Assembly (NCBI GenBank): GCA_900074725.1
Contig: LT598457.1
Coordinates: forward strand, 62,001 to 126,000
DNA: 64,000 nucleotides
Reading direction: 5' to 3'
Origin: Lachancea dasiensis
Taxonomy: Eukaryota; Ascomycota; Saccharomycetes; Saccharomycetales; Saccharomycetaceae
Below the pieces are notes generated by a model. It did not search any database, was not told the DNA's origin, and saw nothing but the letters and a program-made list of their open reading frames with translations. Below, one piece after another: positions 1 to 9,474 of the stretch. Position numbers and translations under genes: made by a program. Position 1 is the first letter of the stretch; each line of letters starts with the position of its first letter.

Positions 1-111
1 CTATGATTTTCAATATATTGTCATGTTGGCCCGTGAAAAATGAACGACATCATCAACAGAATGAGAGACGACGGGCAATGACTGATTGCGTAGGTAAGAG
101 TCAAGGGCTTG

Positions 112-1137
112 ATGGGTCTAGGACTTAGTACTGAAGGTTGTGACACCCTCAAAACATGGCTTTCACATGAGTTCATCCGACAAGATCCGGGCACATCAGC
201 ACAATGCGCAGACTTTATCCTTGATGTTCTGGATAGTTTGCCAAGCATTGATCACATCCAATATGATACAGACACCATTCAACGGGTGGAGTCACACTTG
301 GCAGGGATTGTGGACGATCCAACTGTCTTGGTTGGTAAGCTTCCATCAAAATTAAAGGAAATCAAACACATCGAGGAAAAACAGCAGGAATTAAAGCCCT
401 CTAAGTCCGTGATTATATGTAATACACCGATACGCTACCTTGACGAAAAGGCTATTAAAGGCACTTTTAAACCTTTTGGATCCATCCAGTCGTGTAAAAT
501 AAACTTACAGCACAGGCAGGTGGTGATTGAGTATCAGAACGAATCATGTGCGATCCGGTGCACTAAAGCCGCAACGGTATTCTTTGGCAACCGGTTTGTC
601 ACCGTCAATCTGTTCCATGACTCTTTGGAGAATTTTGATGGCAGTACCCTTTTCGAGATCCTAAACCCGAATAAGCCCATTGAAGACTCTATACGGTTGG
701 GAAAGTCCAATGATAGCGCTCCTGAGGAAAATAATATCAACAAGGATGTCCGCAAGGTTCAAAACATGCCCCAGGCCTTATTTGAGAATAACCAGAATCC
801 TAGTGAAGCTCTTGAGACCAATCTAGATGATCTTTTGGACTCCCGGGAGGAACTACTGAAAGTCCACCAAACGACCTTGCGCAAACTACTGAGAAAAACC
901 GAGGAGCTCAATGAAACTGAAGAAGGAAATAATTTGGAAAGTATAACATCCGAATTACTTGAACTTGAAAGGAGTATGCAAAAGCTTGGAATCAAACATG
1001 ACACGATGCTGGAGCTCAAGTTGCGAAAAATGAACAGGGATCATCCTGGAGAGCTTACGATTGAGGATGGTGCCGCAAAGAAAAAGCGTGCAAGAAAATT
1101 AAATGTATTGAGGAGAAAGCTGAAGAGGCGGAGGTGA
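112..1137 (+). CDS. RBM26/RBM27/Rmn1-like RNA-binding protein
   Basis: Predicted nuclear RNA-binding protein of 341 aa. Residues ~5-75 resemble the N-terminal PWI-like helical domain of RBM26 (motif LKTWLSHEF). Residues ~98-170 form an RRM with SVIICNTPIRYL as strand 1 and FVTVNLF at the end. A charged coiled coil follows at ~245-315 (EELLKVHQTTLRKLL), then a very basic tail ending KLKRRR. This order matches human RBM26/27 and S. pombe Rmn1, which act with the MTREC/PAXT RNA-decay machinery. The CCCH zinc finger of RBM26 is not visible. The start is the ATG at 112; the codon before it is TTG. The gene is near the window edge, so an upstream exon cannot be excluded, although the PWI-like domain looks complete. 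I know no S. cerevisiae orthologue. The family assignment is by recalled similarity. Confidence 0.72.
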   Translation: MGLGLSTEGCDTLKTWLSHEFIRQDPGTSAQCADFILDVLDSLPSIDHIQYDTDTIQRVESHLAGIVDDPTVLVGKLPSKLKEIKHIEEKQQELKPSKSVIICNTPIRYLDEKAIKGTFKPFGSIQSCKINLQHRQVVIEYQNESCAIRCTKAATVFFGNRFVTVNLFHDSLENFDGSTLFEILNPNKPIEDSIRLGKSNDSAPEENNINKDVRKVQNMPQALFENNQNPSEALETNLDDLLDSREELLKVHQTTLRKLLRKTEELNETEEGNNLESITSELLELERSMQKLGIKHDTMLELKLRKMNRDHPGELTIEDGAAKKKRARKLNVLRRKLKRRR

Positions 1138-1944
1138 TTGTTACGAAGGAACTTCTTACCGATCATTTGAAATATTGTTCTCGGTACAACGCTCAGGTTT
1201 CTCATTGCCACTGGTATTCTAAGTAACTTTTGGATGTCTGCTCCAAATTAGGATCAAATATCCCACGAGGGCCGTCACGGCGGGCAACAGTTTTGAGATC
1301 CATATAAAAAATGGAACAAGTGAAAGTGTCAAAAACTTACAGAAGAAAATTGTTGATGACACACTGCCTTGGGCTCATAGTACTATCAAAAAAAACAACT
1401 TTTTACGTGGAAAAGTCTGCAGCAACAATTCAATATGAAACTGTACAATCTTACGGTAAGAAACGGTTTATGAGAAACCAATGGAAAATTGTTCCCACGT
1501 CGTTAATTTCAGCATGTGTTTGTCTATTCGAGTCGAGCTCGGTCACAGATTTTCTAGTTGAATTGATGTTTTATTTCCAGGGTCGAGAAGGAATAACAAC
1601 CTTTTAACAACATTTGCCTCGTACGCCTAATTGATTATGACGAACCCTATCCCGAAAGATGTCAGGTATGAGGCCCCAGTTGCCTATATCGCTCATCGTT
1701 CTATTCATTAAAGAGGCCCTACCATATAACGACGCTCGATTTGCATGCATTACGCGGCAGTTTTACCCAGCACAGTTTTGATTTTTTCTGTAACAGCCTT
1801 CCGTTGAATCGTACGCGACCACTGGGTGATTGAACCGATAATGCTATTATGACATTACGCCCGTAATTAACTCCTATAAAACTCGCAAACCACATCTACA
1901 TATGAAATCCATTTCCCCATGGCGAGGCCCGTCTTTATTGAACC
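1138..1944. other. Intergenic, convergent gene ends
   Basis: About 0.8 kb between the RBM26-like gene and the 3' end of STU2. It is AT-rich with short A runs. A 98-codon frame inside it has low-complexity composition and no recognisable similarity. I see no RNA gene. Confidence 0.5.
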
Positions 1945-4611
1945 TCAACTGGTTCCCATACCTCGTGTCTTGGCTCGCATCCTCTCTATGCGGGCTTTTA
2001 ATTGGGATGTAACCTCGGCAGCCCGTTTCCAACTTTCATCGTTGAGAAAGTTGTCACCAGAGGCCTCAATAGCCCTCTCTGCTTGACTGGCTTCGGATCT
2101 TAACTGTAAAGAGTTAACTCTACGAGGAAGGTCATCACTTGACTCACTGGGCGACCTTACACGGCCATTTAAACTCGAAATTCGACTTTTCAAATTCCTC
2201 TCACGGGGTATTTCGCCGGCTGGCGACCCCAAGCCATTAGATGCAGAACGGGCAAACACTCTAGGCGGTGGAGTACCGGGAATAGCTTCTGACAGAGAGG
2301 CTGACGGAGGCTCAAACGAGGAAACTGAACGAACGCCGTAGTTAGAGGATGCCAAATTCGTTCTAGCCTCTAATTCTGCCTCTAGACTCGAGACCCGATC
2401 TTGAAGACGTGTCACTTGCATTTCTTTGGATCGCAGCTCTAAGTTGCGTTCATGTAGCGTTGACTGTAGGGAGTTTAGTTGATCTTGGAGAGTGGAGTTT
2501 TCCTCGTTCAATTGCGACGAACGATTTTGAAAGTCAGTGATAGTGTTGAAAAACTCTTGACGTTCCTTCAGCCATTTTTGCTTTTGTTTCTTCAGCTCCT
2601 CAAGCTCGGCAAGTGCAACTGAGCTCTTACTAGAGCCCGCAGCTGGATCGGTTGTCAAAGCACGAGTGGTAAGTCTCGACTTCATTGACGGCAGACCATT
2701 CGAATGCGATTCTACCCTATGTCCGGACTTAAGAGGTGACGAAGGACCCCTTTTAGAGGGCAGCGTGGATAGTGGCTTACGGAGGGAATAAGGACTATCA
2801 TTGAATGGAGGAATTGCAGAATTCATTGACTCCAACGTAGTTGGATTTCTTCCCCGATGCGTTTCTGAGCTATGTGGGCCGCTAGGCTTATTGTCATTGA
2901 AAGAGGCTTTCGAAGGAGCCCCATTAGCTCCACGACCTGAATGTTTCTGTAAATTCTCGGAGACTTCAACTTTGTCAAAGTACTCGTAGACCCTCTTCTT
3001 TTTCAAATTGTCGAGCTTTTCAACTACATCCGACACTTCTCTTTCCCCAATCAGTTTCATCAACGTGGCTAAACATTCGAAGCCTGAATCACGAATAGCT
3101 GGTTGAGTATCGTTGACTATTTTTAGTGACGCTTTGGATATTTCAGGTACCAATTTAATTAGCAGCTCATCGCCCATATTTCGACTTTGCGGCTTCCAAA
3201 CTTTAAACAGTCGAGTCAAGAACCTGGTACTCTCTGCTCGTACTTGAGGCGTCTTGTGGCACATAAACCTCAAAGTTTCTTCCAAGCACGTATCTACACC
3301 GCCGTATTTTGCAACATCGTTCAAAGCATCACAGACAGCTTCGTTGACCGAAGGTTTTTTCTCCTTTGACCTTTCTAACAAGGCTGTTAGGACAATAGTG
3401 CCGTAATTCTTATTAAAATTATTCCTCAGCTTTGTGCTCAGTTGATGAAAACATTGAGCAGCTAGTGTTACGGCTTGTACATTTGCATCTTTTTCTATAA
3501 CGTTCGCCAAAATCTTCAAAAAATCACTGTAATCCTGATGTTTGGATTCTATTTTTTTGGTTGGTAAAAGTACTGTATTGTAGACTTCATCAAGAACCTC
3601 AACACGATCCTTCCACTTGGAGGAAGTAATTCTGGCTTGGAAATCGTTGGGAAGTTTGTCCAAGATTTGCGTGCTTGGGAGTAAATCAAAGGGATCGGCG
3701 TTGGACAAAAATGATCCCTGAGCGCCTGCCTTGCCGCTCTCGTTCGACATTCCTTTCAATTGAAGCTCGGCGCCCATGAGCGTGTCACCGTCTTTGTCTT
3801 TATCTAGGTCTTTCAATTCTTGTTCCAAAGCCAACTGTTTCTGCCATTGAAATAGCCTTGCTTGAGATGAAGGTGGAATATCGCCCGAGTATTTTTGAAA
3901 CATTTTGTCCAAATCTTTTTGCTGAATGGGCTTCAACTTGTCTACCAGTAGTTCCTGCAGTAAATCACGGCCTAGCCACTTGTAAAGTTGAAGGATTAAA
4001 TTCATGCTTTGTGATCTCACATTTCTGTCGGCGTGGCTGCATAAGCGGGGCAGAGGCTCCAAGAGAACTGGGAGAAAAGCAGATATATTGGCGATGTGCT
4101 GCAATCCAAATGATTCAACTATGTGGGCCAAGCATTCTACACAGCTTGCGACAAGACGTGGTAGTTTATTCGTAAGTAAAGGCTCCAACAGCTCTACCGA
4201 TGGGGCCACAGACTTGTCCAGAGACACTAGAATCATTATGCATTCTTGACTCTTCTGTTTTGTCGAAGCTCTAGACGATCCAAGCCCCTTCTCGGCAAGC
4301 AGTGGCAGCCAGCTGGTTCTATTAGCTTCCGACCTAGGTGTGTCCGGCAATTGGCACAAATATTGGAGCAAGCTCAACAATGCTGCGATGGCCTGCTCTT
4401 GAGCTACGACATTCGAATCCACAATGTATGAGGCAAAGAGGTCTACGCTCGTCCAATATTGTGCTATATCACGCGGCATGGATCGCAAAGAAGCTTTTTG
4501 GAAAGCATCATTCAACTCTTGATACCCGTGCATACGTGCTTTCCATAACTTATGAGTCAACCGCTCTGATAAGGGCAGAGAGGTAAAGTCACCATCTTCA
4601 GAATCTGCCAT
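1945..4611 (-). CDS. STU2: STU2, XMAP215-family microtubule polymerase
   Basis: Essential microtubule plus-end polymerase acting at spindle poles, kinetochores and plus ends. The protein is 888 aa, the length I recall for S. cerevisiae Stu2. TOG1 covers ~1-240, including an N-terminal LPLSERLTHKLWKAR that is typical of the family. TOG2 covers ~310-555, with a GDELLIKLVPEISK HEAT repeat. A Ser/Pro-rich basic linker (~560-650) is the expected microtubule-lattice binding region. A coiled coil at ~655-760 (LEELKKQKQKWLKER) should mediate dimerisation, and a short C-terminal segment (SWKRAAEVTSQLKARIERMR) should bind partners such as Spc72 or Bik1. Two TOG domains plus dimerisation is the fungal layout. 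The frame is complete and intronless. Confidence 0.97.
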   Translation of the reverse strand: MADSEDGDFTSLPLSERLTHKLWKARMHGYQELNDAFQKASLRSMPRDIAQYWTSVDLFASYIVDSNVVAQEQAIAALLSLLQYLCQLPDTPRSEANRTSWLPLLAEKGLGSSRASTKQKSQECIMILVSLDKSVAPSVELLEPLLTNKLPRLVASCVECLAHIVESFGLQHIANISAFLPVLLEPLPRLCSHADRNVRSQSMNLILQLYKWLGRDLLQELLVDKLKPIQQKDLDKMFQKYSGDIPPSSQARLFQWQKQLALEQELKDLDKDKDGDTLMGAELQLKGMSNESGKAGAQGSFLSNADPFDLLPSTQILDKLPNDFQARITSSKWKDRVEVLDEVYNTVLLPTKKIESKHQDYSDFLKILANVIEKDANVQAVTLAAQCFHQLSTKLRNNFNKNYGTIVLTALLERSKEKKPSVNEAVCDALNDVAKYGGVDTCLEETLRFMCHKTPQVRAESTRFLTRLFKVWKPQSRNMGDELLIKLVPEISKASLKIVNDTQPAIRDSGFECLATLMKLIGEREVSDVVEKLDNLKKKRVYEYFDKVEVSENLQKHSGRGANGAPSKASFNDNKPSGPHSSETHRGRNPTTLESMNSAIPPFNDSPYSLRKPLSTLPSKRGPSSPLKSGHRVESHSNGLPSMKSRLTTRALTTDPAAGSSKSSVALAELEELKKQKQKWLKERQEFFNTITDFQNRSSQLNEENSTLQDQLNSLQSTLHERNLELRSKEMQVTRLQDRVSSLEAELEARTNLASSNYGVRSVSSFEPPSASLSEAIPGTPPPRVFARSASNGLGSPAGEIPRERNLKSRISSLNGRVRSPSESSDDLPRRVNSLQLRSEASQAERAIEASGDNFLNDESWKRAAEVTSQLKARIERMRAKTRGMGTS

Positions 4612-5629
4612 GATCCTTGGCGGCAGTCAATTGGTGGAAGGAGGGTGATCAAACTGGTGTTTACCAAGCCGTTATGTTAGACTGTGACCTGCACATCTTT
4701 GTATTTGACTCGAATATTGGAACTATTTCGCGGTGGCCGGGTAACCAAAGATAGTGACACGCGTAGCGGTGTCAGTTTCTGCCAAAATAAAATGTCAACT
4801 AAAATGTCAAACAATGGACAAGTGATTGGTTTGAACTGGTTTCAATTGCTTTCGTGTATCCTTTATGGATATGCGGTTTCGAATTGAAGTCCAGTAGAGA
4901 GATGAGTGGGTGGGATATATTCCGGGTGCGTGAAGAAGAGATCGAGAGATTCGTCTACATTTCTTTTCATCCAGCGCAACGTGAGCTATTATTTGTGATC
5001 CAACTACCTTATCTTACGTTTACCTGTCGCAAGTCCAAGATTGTGTTCATAGGATGCAAAACGTTACTCAAAATATTCATTGTAGGACTTATTTTAGGGT
5101 TACACTCCCGATGTAGATATACCTTCCAAATTAATCTAAGGGCACCATAATTTGCAAGTTGAATAGCCATCATCACATTAAGAGTGGTTCTCTTTCGTTT
5201 CAGTTTTTAAATCTGTGTAGAAGCAAGTTGTGGGGAACCTGGGATAGTGATTATGATAAGAATAATATTGATGGCAGGTCAAGGATCAGGTGCTAGCCAA
5301 CAAATTCTATGAGATACTAATGACTCAGCATGAGCTGAGTCATATCAGCCTCGCTCGAGACAACAAAACGACTCGAGGCTGCCCGTCAATGTGACGCTCC
5401 TCGCGGTGGAGTCAGAGACAGGACATAGTATATTAAATGAAGCCGGTAGATCAGACGAAGGGGAAAACTAGATTCAGAAGAACCCAAGTCATTAGTGACA
5501 CAACGAGATGCATTGGTGTAAGAATAATTCAGTAGTTTCATTCTTTGGGTTGAAGTTACTCACATAACAAGTCATGAGAAGTATAAACAATACTTATACA
5601 AGTTGTATTTAGTATAGTGTTAAGTAACT
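4612..5629. other. Intergenic region between STU2 and tRNA-Ser
   Basis: About 1 kb without a credible gene; small frames of 67 and 98 codons lack family features. The STU2-proximal part holds a Reb1-type core CGGGTAA at 4738-4744. A perfect 9-bp inverted repeat, TGACTCAGC and GCTGAGTCA with a 4-bp spacer, lies at 5321-5342 and carries two Gcn4/AP-1-like TGACTCA cores. I looked for LTR ends beside the tRNA gene and could not define any. Confidence 0.5.
4738..4744 (+). promoter_or_regulatory. Candidate Reb1 site
   Basis: CGGGTAA, within CCGGGTAAC, matches the general regulatory factor Reb1. It lies about 130 bp upstream of the STU2 ATG, a normal position for a nucleosome-depleted promoter. This is motif evidence only. 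Confidence 0.4.
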
Positions 5630-5711
5630 GGCAATTTGGCCGAGTGGTTAAGGCGTAAGATTAGAAATCTTTTGGGCTCTGCCCGCGCAGGTTCGAATCC
5701 TGCAGTTGTCG
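5630..5711 (+). tRNA. tRNA-Ser(AGA)
   Basis: An 82-nt class II tRNA. The acceptor stem GGCAATT pairs with AGTTGTC through two G-U pairs and is followed by discriminator G. The anticodon loop is TTAGAAA, with AGA at its centre reading UCU. A long variable arm (TGGGCTCTGCCCGC) follows, then a T arm with loop TTCGAAT. It is nearly identical to the S. cerevisiae gene as I recall it. The top pair of the anticodon stem appears to be a T-T mismatch (27-43). There is no intron. A run of six T at 5715-5720 is the Pol III terminator. Confidence 0.95.
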
Positions 5712-5714
5712 TTA

Positions 5715-5720
5715 TTTTTT
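5715..5720 (+). terminator. Pol III terminator of tRNA-Ser
   Basis: TTTTTT four bases after the discriminator base of the tRNA-Ser gene. Confidence 0.8.
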
Positions 5721-5828
5721 AAATGTTGTTAGTGCACTATATTATGTGTTTGATCATCATGAAGTCTTACCTGTCTTTAACACTACATCGCAGTCAATTT
5801 ATTCCCGGCAGGTTAAACTACGAGGAGA

Positions 5829-6246
5829 ATGACTGCTGTCAACAAGAAATACCTGAGCATCCTTTTAGCGTCATCTTTAATCGTGGGCCTACTTAGGCCT
5901 CACTACTGATTCGCGGTTTTCCTTCATAACTTCGAAGCATGATAAACTAGCACATTTTGGGGTTTTTGGACTAGAATCATGGCTCTTCACAAAGGCAATT
6001 GCCAAGCGTATACTTGCGCTTAGGTTTAGTGTCCAAGGTCTGACGAGGTCGATTAGAGTAGACAAATATATGTTGGCCGTGATCGTGTGCGTAGGGCTGG
6101 CCAGCGTGGGCAGCGAGTACGCCCAACATATTCTCTCTCAAGGAAAACGAAGTTTCGACGTTTGGGACATCGCTTGCAACGTCGGAGGGTCGCTTTCGGG
6201 CATTGTAGCGGCCTTTATGGTCGATGAGTACCCTTGGCGGGGATGA
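5829..6246 (+). CDS. YJR112W-A: VanZ-like membrane protein, YJR112W-A family, apparent +1 frameshift gene
   Basis: Small VanZ-like integral membrane protein of unknown function. The ATG at 5829 opens a frame with an obvious first membrane segment (KKYLSILLASSLIVGLL), but it stops at TGA 5907-5909 after 26 codons. The VanZ core, with DKLAHFGVFGLESWL, two further hydrophobic stretches (YMLAVIVCVGLASVG; GGSLSGIVAAFMV) and the SEYAQ...FDVWDIACN region, lies in the +1 frame and ends at TGA 6244-6246. The +1 frame has no ATG near the core and is closed by a stop at 5878-5880. In the short stretch where both frames are open lies CTT AGG C in phase. Reading through it with a +1 shift gives 138 aa with normal VanZ spacing. 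No GTATGT/TACTAAC pair is present, so splicing is a poor explanation. Position next to RSM7 (YJR113C) supports the YJR112W-A assignment. Confidence 0.8.
5892..5898 (+). other. Candidate programmed +1 frameshift heptamer CTT-AGG-C
   Basis: CTT AGG C in the zero frame is the heptamer used by Ty1 and by ABP140. In those genes a rare tRNA-Arg(CCU) leaves the AGG codon waiting, the P-site tRNA-Leu slips from CUU to UUA, and reading resumes at GGC. Here it is codons 22-23 of the ATG frame, four codons before that frame's stop, and the new frame GGC is exactly that of the VanZ core. Confidence 0.75.
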
Positions 6247-6313
6247 CCGATTCTCAGGCTCTCATCAAAGTCAGTCAAATTATCTATATTTACATGAAAG
6301 AAACGAATCATAT

Positions 6314-7117
6314 TTACTTCAACCTGATGTATGCCCTGTGTGCAATTGCAGTCTTGTGCATTTGGTCCCGCTTGTCAAAACCAGAGCTGTTGCCCTTGAA
6401 AACAGATATCAGTTCTTCGCCCAGCCTCACAGCAAGGTCACTAGAACTTCTTTTATTTGCACCCTCCGAGATCCATTTCCAGGCTATTCTGTTTCTTTGT
6501 CTATTGTTCAAAGGCACGGGGATCACCGCAGCCTTGGCGACGCCTGTCTTGAAAGTTTTGACCACCATCAAAGGCGCCAAATCGTCAAGTGCTTTTCTCA
6601 GCATCTTCAGCGGGTCCTGGCGAGTGTGACAATATACTAGGTATAGTGCCCTTGAAAGGGTCTTTTCTGCACGCTGCTTCTTCCCGTGACGCATCATCAT
6701 GTTTGTGACGTGTTGCACCGTTTCGTCTTGACGCAAAGGGAGTGGTACCAGTTTTAGTGCTTCCCATTCCGCTATTTGCGCTTCCGAAGGCTCAAATACC
6801 TTCTTGGCCTTAAGAGCCTCTTCCAGCAGGTTGATTTTCGATTGTCCGGGGCCAGCCAGCGACGATTCCGGCATGTACTGCTGTTCTGTGAATTCTGATC
6901 TTAGCGAATCGATAGCTTCTAGCCACGAATCTACCTCCTGGTCCGAAAGCTCTTCGCTTTTTTTTGCTGGGGCTTTATCATTGAGTGCGTCGGTCTTCAA
7001 GGTTTGCTGCAGCCTAAAGCCATGGGAGCTGAACTGCCTTGTGCTCAAACAAGCATTTTGGAGCCCAAATACTCTTGAGATACGTGCAACCCGTAATTGC
7101 CTTTGGATAGCGAACAT
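6314..7117 (-). CDS. RSM7: RSM7, mitochondrial ribosomal protein uS7m
   Basis: Small-subunit protein of the mitochondrial ribosome, 267 aa, of the bacterial S7 family; it binds the 3' domain of 15S rRNA. The N-terminal ~70 residues are basic and Ser-rich, as expected of a mitochondrial targeting sequence. The S7 domain fills ~115-267: [19 protein letters not shown] (conserved S7 start), then [15 protein letters not shown] and [13 protein letters not shown]. It ends tail-to-tail with the VanZ-like gene, 67 bp apart, the same neighbours as YJR112W-A/YJR113C in S. cerevisiae. Confidence 0.95.
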   Translation of the reverse strand: MFAIQRQLRVARISRVFGLQNACLSTRQFSSHGFRLQQTLKTDALNDKAPAKKSEELSDQEVDSWLEAIDSLRSEFTEQQYMPESSLAGPGQSKINLLEEALKAKKVFEPSEAQIAEWEALKLVPLPLRQDETVQHVTNMMMRHGKKQRAEKTLSRALYLVYCHTRQDPLKMLRKALDDLAPLMVVKTFKTGVAKAAVIPVPLNNRQRNRIAWKWISEGANKRSSSDLAVRLGEELISVFKGNSSGFDKRDQMHKTAIAHRAYIRLK

Positions 7118-8208
7118 TGAGCCCTGTATGGCCAGCGGAAACGGTTTTCTTAGCGCTGATCACTAAGATAGTTGTCCTTACCGTGCCAAAAATTTTTCAA
7201 GATGCCCTTTTCGTATGATAGGATCACAGAAATTAGAGCAACGACACACTCGTAAGTAGTTACTTGGTTTTATTATAAAAAGCTCGGCGGTTAACAGAAG
7301 TTTTGTTTCCACTTTCAAATCACCTTCATAGGGGTGCAAGAGCTTCAAGTCTTTATCATATTCACTGAAGTGGGTTATCACTGGTATGGTTCCCTTCCAA
7401 CGCTCATGTGTAGTGTCTTTGGCTCCCCATATGCTCACAGATGACCCCAGGCTCCACCTGTCATATGGCATTGCACCCCTTGCCTTCGAGGCGGGTTAGC
7501 GGGCTGGCGCGCTGTAAAGCTACTAAGATACTTATGTGATAAGAGCTACGAGAGTAACATGGAGATCGCACCATTTAATCCCGGAACGATAAGACGATGT
7601 TTAAGTTGTTATTCAGCTGTGCACAAGGGCTGCCATCTACGCGATCATTCACTTCTGCAGTGCCATTCTGTAGAATCAGTTACCAGGGCTCGTTTTATGT
7701 TGTTCATGGTGAATACAGATAATTCTGAAGTTTCGAAAGAATGCAACATGCTCTATTTTCCGAAAAAGTGGCTCCTAAGCTAAAAAATAACGTTGATCAG
7801 CATAAGAAAAGAGTACGTGGGCAGCCCTTGACGGTAAATGTGCTTGTCGCTGTAATGTAACTTCAAGTTCCTGATGATATTTTGACATTTGACTTAAATG
7901 ACAAGAATGCGATACATATCTGGCGCACAGCGCACGTATCGACGGTCCCAAGAATGATATCATACTTCGCTGAAACTATCCACTATACCTTGCTGAACAA
8001 CAATCTAACCCCAGGTAAAGGAGGGATCACCAAGTCACGTGACAGCCTAGAATCCTGGCTCATTTACGTTGTATAGGTATTTTTGTTGTATTGGCGTTTC
8101 TGTTCGAACTTCGAATAGCAGGCCCAAGCATAGGTTATTAACTAGGAATCTTACGCGGGTTCTATCTTTATTATACACTGTTCCTGTTAATATACCAGAG
8201 AAACAAAA
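7118..8208. other. Intergenic region, divergent RSM7/PSY4 promoters
   Basis: About 1.1 kb. A 97-codon minus frame at 7178-7471 and a 74-codon plus frame at 7559-7783 have no family features, and I treat them as chance. The only clear motif is a Cbf1-type E-box near the PSY4 side. Confidence 0.5.
8034..8043. promoter_or_regulatory. Candidate Cbf1 site upstream of PSY4
   Basis: GTCACGTGAC is a 10-bp palindrome containing the CACGTG E-box, about 170 bp before the PSY4 ATG. Confidence 0.4.
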
Positions 8209-9474
8209 ATGATGGGAATAAAATCTAGCTTTCTGGATCGAAACCTCACAGCCATTGTTATCGAGAAAGATGTATCGATATTTCAGAAAGTTGAACCCGA
8301 AACGCTGATACCCGAAGTTCTTACCCATATGACGGAGACCATACCAAATGAGATTTTTGACGTAAGCACAGATACCAGGGACCTCGTTTCGCGTCTCCAG
8401 AGGTTGTCGCATCATTTAAACTCCACATTCACGCAAAATGGCGTGTATCCATTCACGATGCAAAGGATATGCGAAGTTTGTTACCACCCTCTGAAATATT
8501 TCAAAACCCATGAATTAGCGAAGTTTGTTAATGCTCTTGAGAGATGCTGCTTGGTGAGCAGCGCTTTGGAGTTTGAGGATACTGCTTGCGAGCAGATTGG
8601 CGATGCTGGCGACGTATCGATGGCTAGGATATCATGGGTTAAAGAAGGTGAAGAGAAGGCACTTGGATCATTTCTGCGAGAGATCGAGGCTACCGTAAGT
8701 GTCAACTTTGGATATGAGATAGAAGATGACGGGGAAGACCTAGTAAACACCGATGATGCCGATTTTGAAAATGCCCACGAAAGTAACAGCAATCAAGTCT
8801 ATGGAGAGGAAGGAGAAGAAGAAGAAGAAGAGGAAGAAGATGGGGATTACGTTGACGAAGAAGATGTCGACGAAGACGTGGACGACGACGTGGACGAAGA
8901 CGTGGACGAAGACGTGGACGAAGACGATGAATATAACAACTTAGAAGCGGAAGTTCTTGATGCAGAATTAGAGTCGCAAGATAAAGACGATCAAAGAGAA
9001 GAGCAAATACGAAATGGTTCTCGGGACAATTTACAAAAAATTACTCATGTGCGAGGCGGAAAATTTGGAGACTCCCGTGGCCCCTCGAATGGCGCTGGCG
9101 CCCTGGAAGAAGAAGACACAACCAGCGAAGACGAAGACCTGGAAGCTGATGAAGCATTGCGCAAGCGAAAAACCACCGAGATTGACGATTTTGAATATGA
9201 AGACAGCGATGTCCCTAGTAGCACCACCCCCAAGAAACAAAAAGCAACCATTACCACTAAAGATGCGTTAGCTCATTCACCATTGTTCATGAATGGTTCC
9301 GCGGTCCACAGCACCACTTTGGAACAGCAGGTTTCTATGCTAATTTCACCTAAGCCGGCTACGCCGTCGAGTTCCAAAAAAGTGCTTGCTCTAGCCAATG
9401 AGGATTTCATAGAGAGCAGTCCACTTGGCAACAAGGGTAGGAAGGAGGGCGACTTTCAAATTCAGAATAGATAA
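8209..9474 (+). CDS. PSY4: PSY4, regulatory subunit 2 of protein phosphatase PP4
   Basis: Regulatory subunit of the Pph3-Psy2-Psy4 phosphatase, which dephosphorylates gamma-H2AX and Rad53 after DNA damage. It is 421 aa, similar to S. cerevisiae Psy4. The PPP4R2 domain occupies ~1-150, with the conserved FTMQRICEVCYHPLKYF and NALERCCLVSS stretches. After it comes a very acidic region (~200-300), partly built from repeats of a 12-bp unit encoding DVDE. The C-terminal part is Ser/Thr/Lys-rich and probably disordered. Two ATGs are adjacent at the start (8209, 8212). The next gene, COR1, is also its neighbour in S. cerevisiae (YBL046W/YBL045C). Confidence 0.93.
   Translation: MMGIKSSFLDRNLTAIVIEKDVSIFQKVEPETLIPEVLTHMTETIPNEIFDVSTDTRDLVSRLQRLSHHLNSTFTQNGVYPFTMQRICEVCYHPLKYFKTHELAKFVNALERCCLVSSALEFEDTACEQIGDAGDVSMARISWVKEGEEKALGSFLREIEATVSVNFGYEIEDDGEDLVNTDDADFENAHESNSNQVYGEEGEEEEEEEEDGDYVDEEDVDEDVDDDVDEDVDEDVDEDDEYNNLEAEVLDAELESQDKDDQREEQIRNGSRDNLQKITHVRGGKFGDSRGPSNGAGALEEEDTTSEDEDLEADEALRKRKTTEIDDFEYEDSDVPSSTTPKKQKATITTKDALAHSPLFMNGSAVHSTTLEQQVSMLISPKPATPSSSKKVLALANEDFIESSPLGNKGRKEGDFQIQNR
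8850..8930 (+). repeat. Acidic in-frame microsatellite in PSY4
   Basis: Tandem copies of a 12-bp unit (GACGTGGACGAA and variants) encode Asp-Val-Asp-Glu repeats. The period is a multiple of three, so copy changes keep the frame. Confidence 0.8.

Noticed and set aside
5190-5629. Possible solo LTR beside tRNA-Ser
   Set aside because: No TG...CA ends with target-site duplication could be defined.
7178-7471. 97-codon minus-strand frame upstream of RSM7
   Set aside because: No recognisable family, promoter-side location, and a length common by chance in this sequence.
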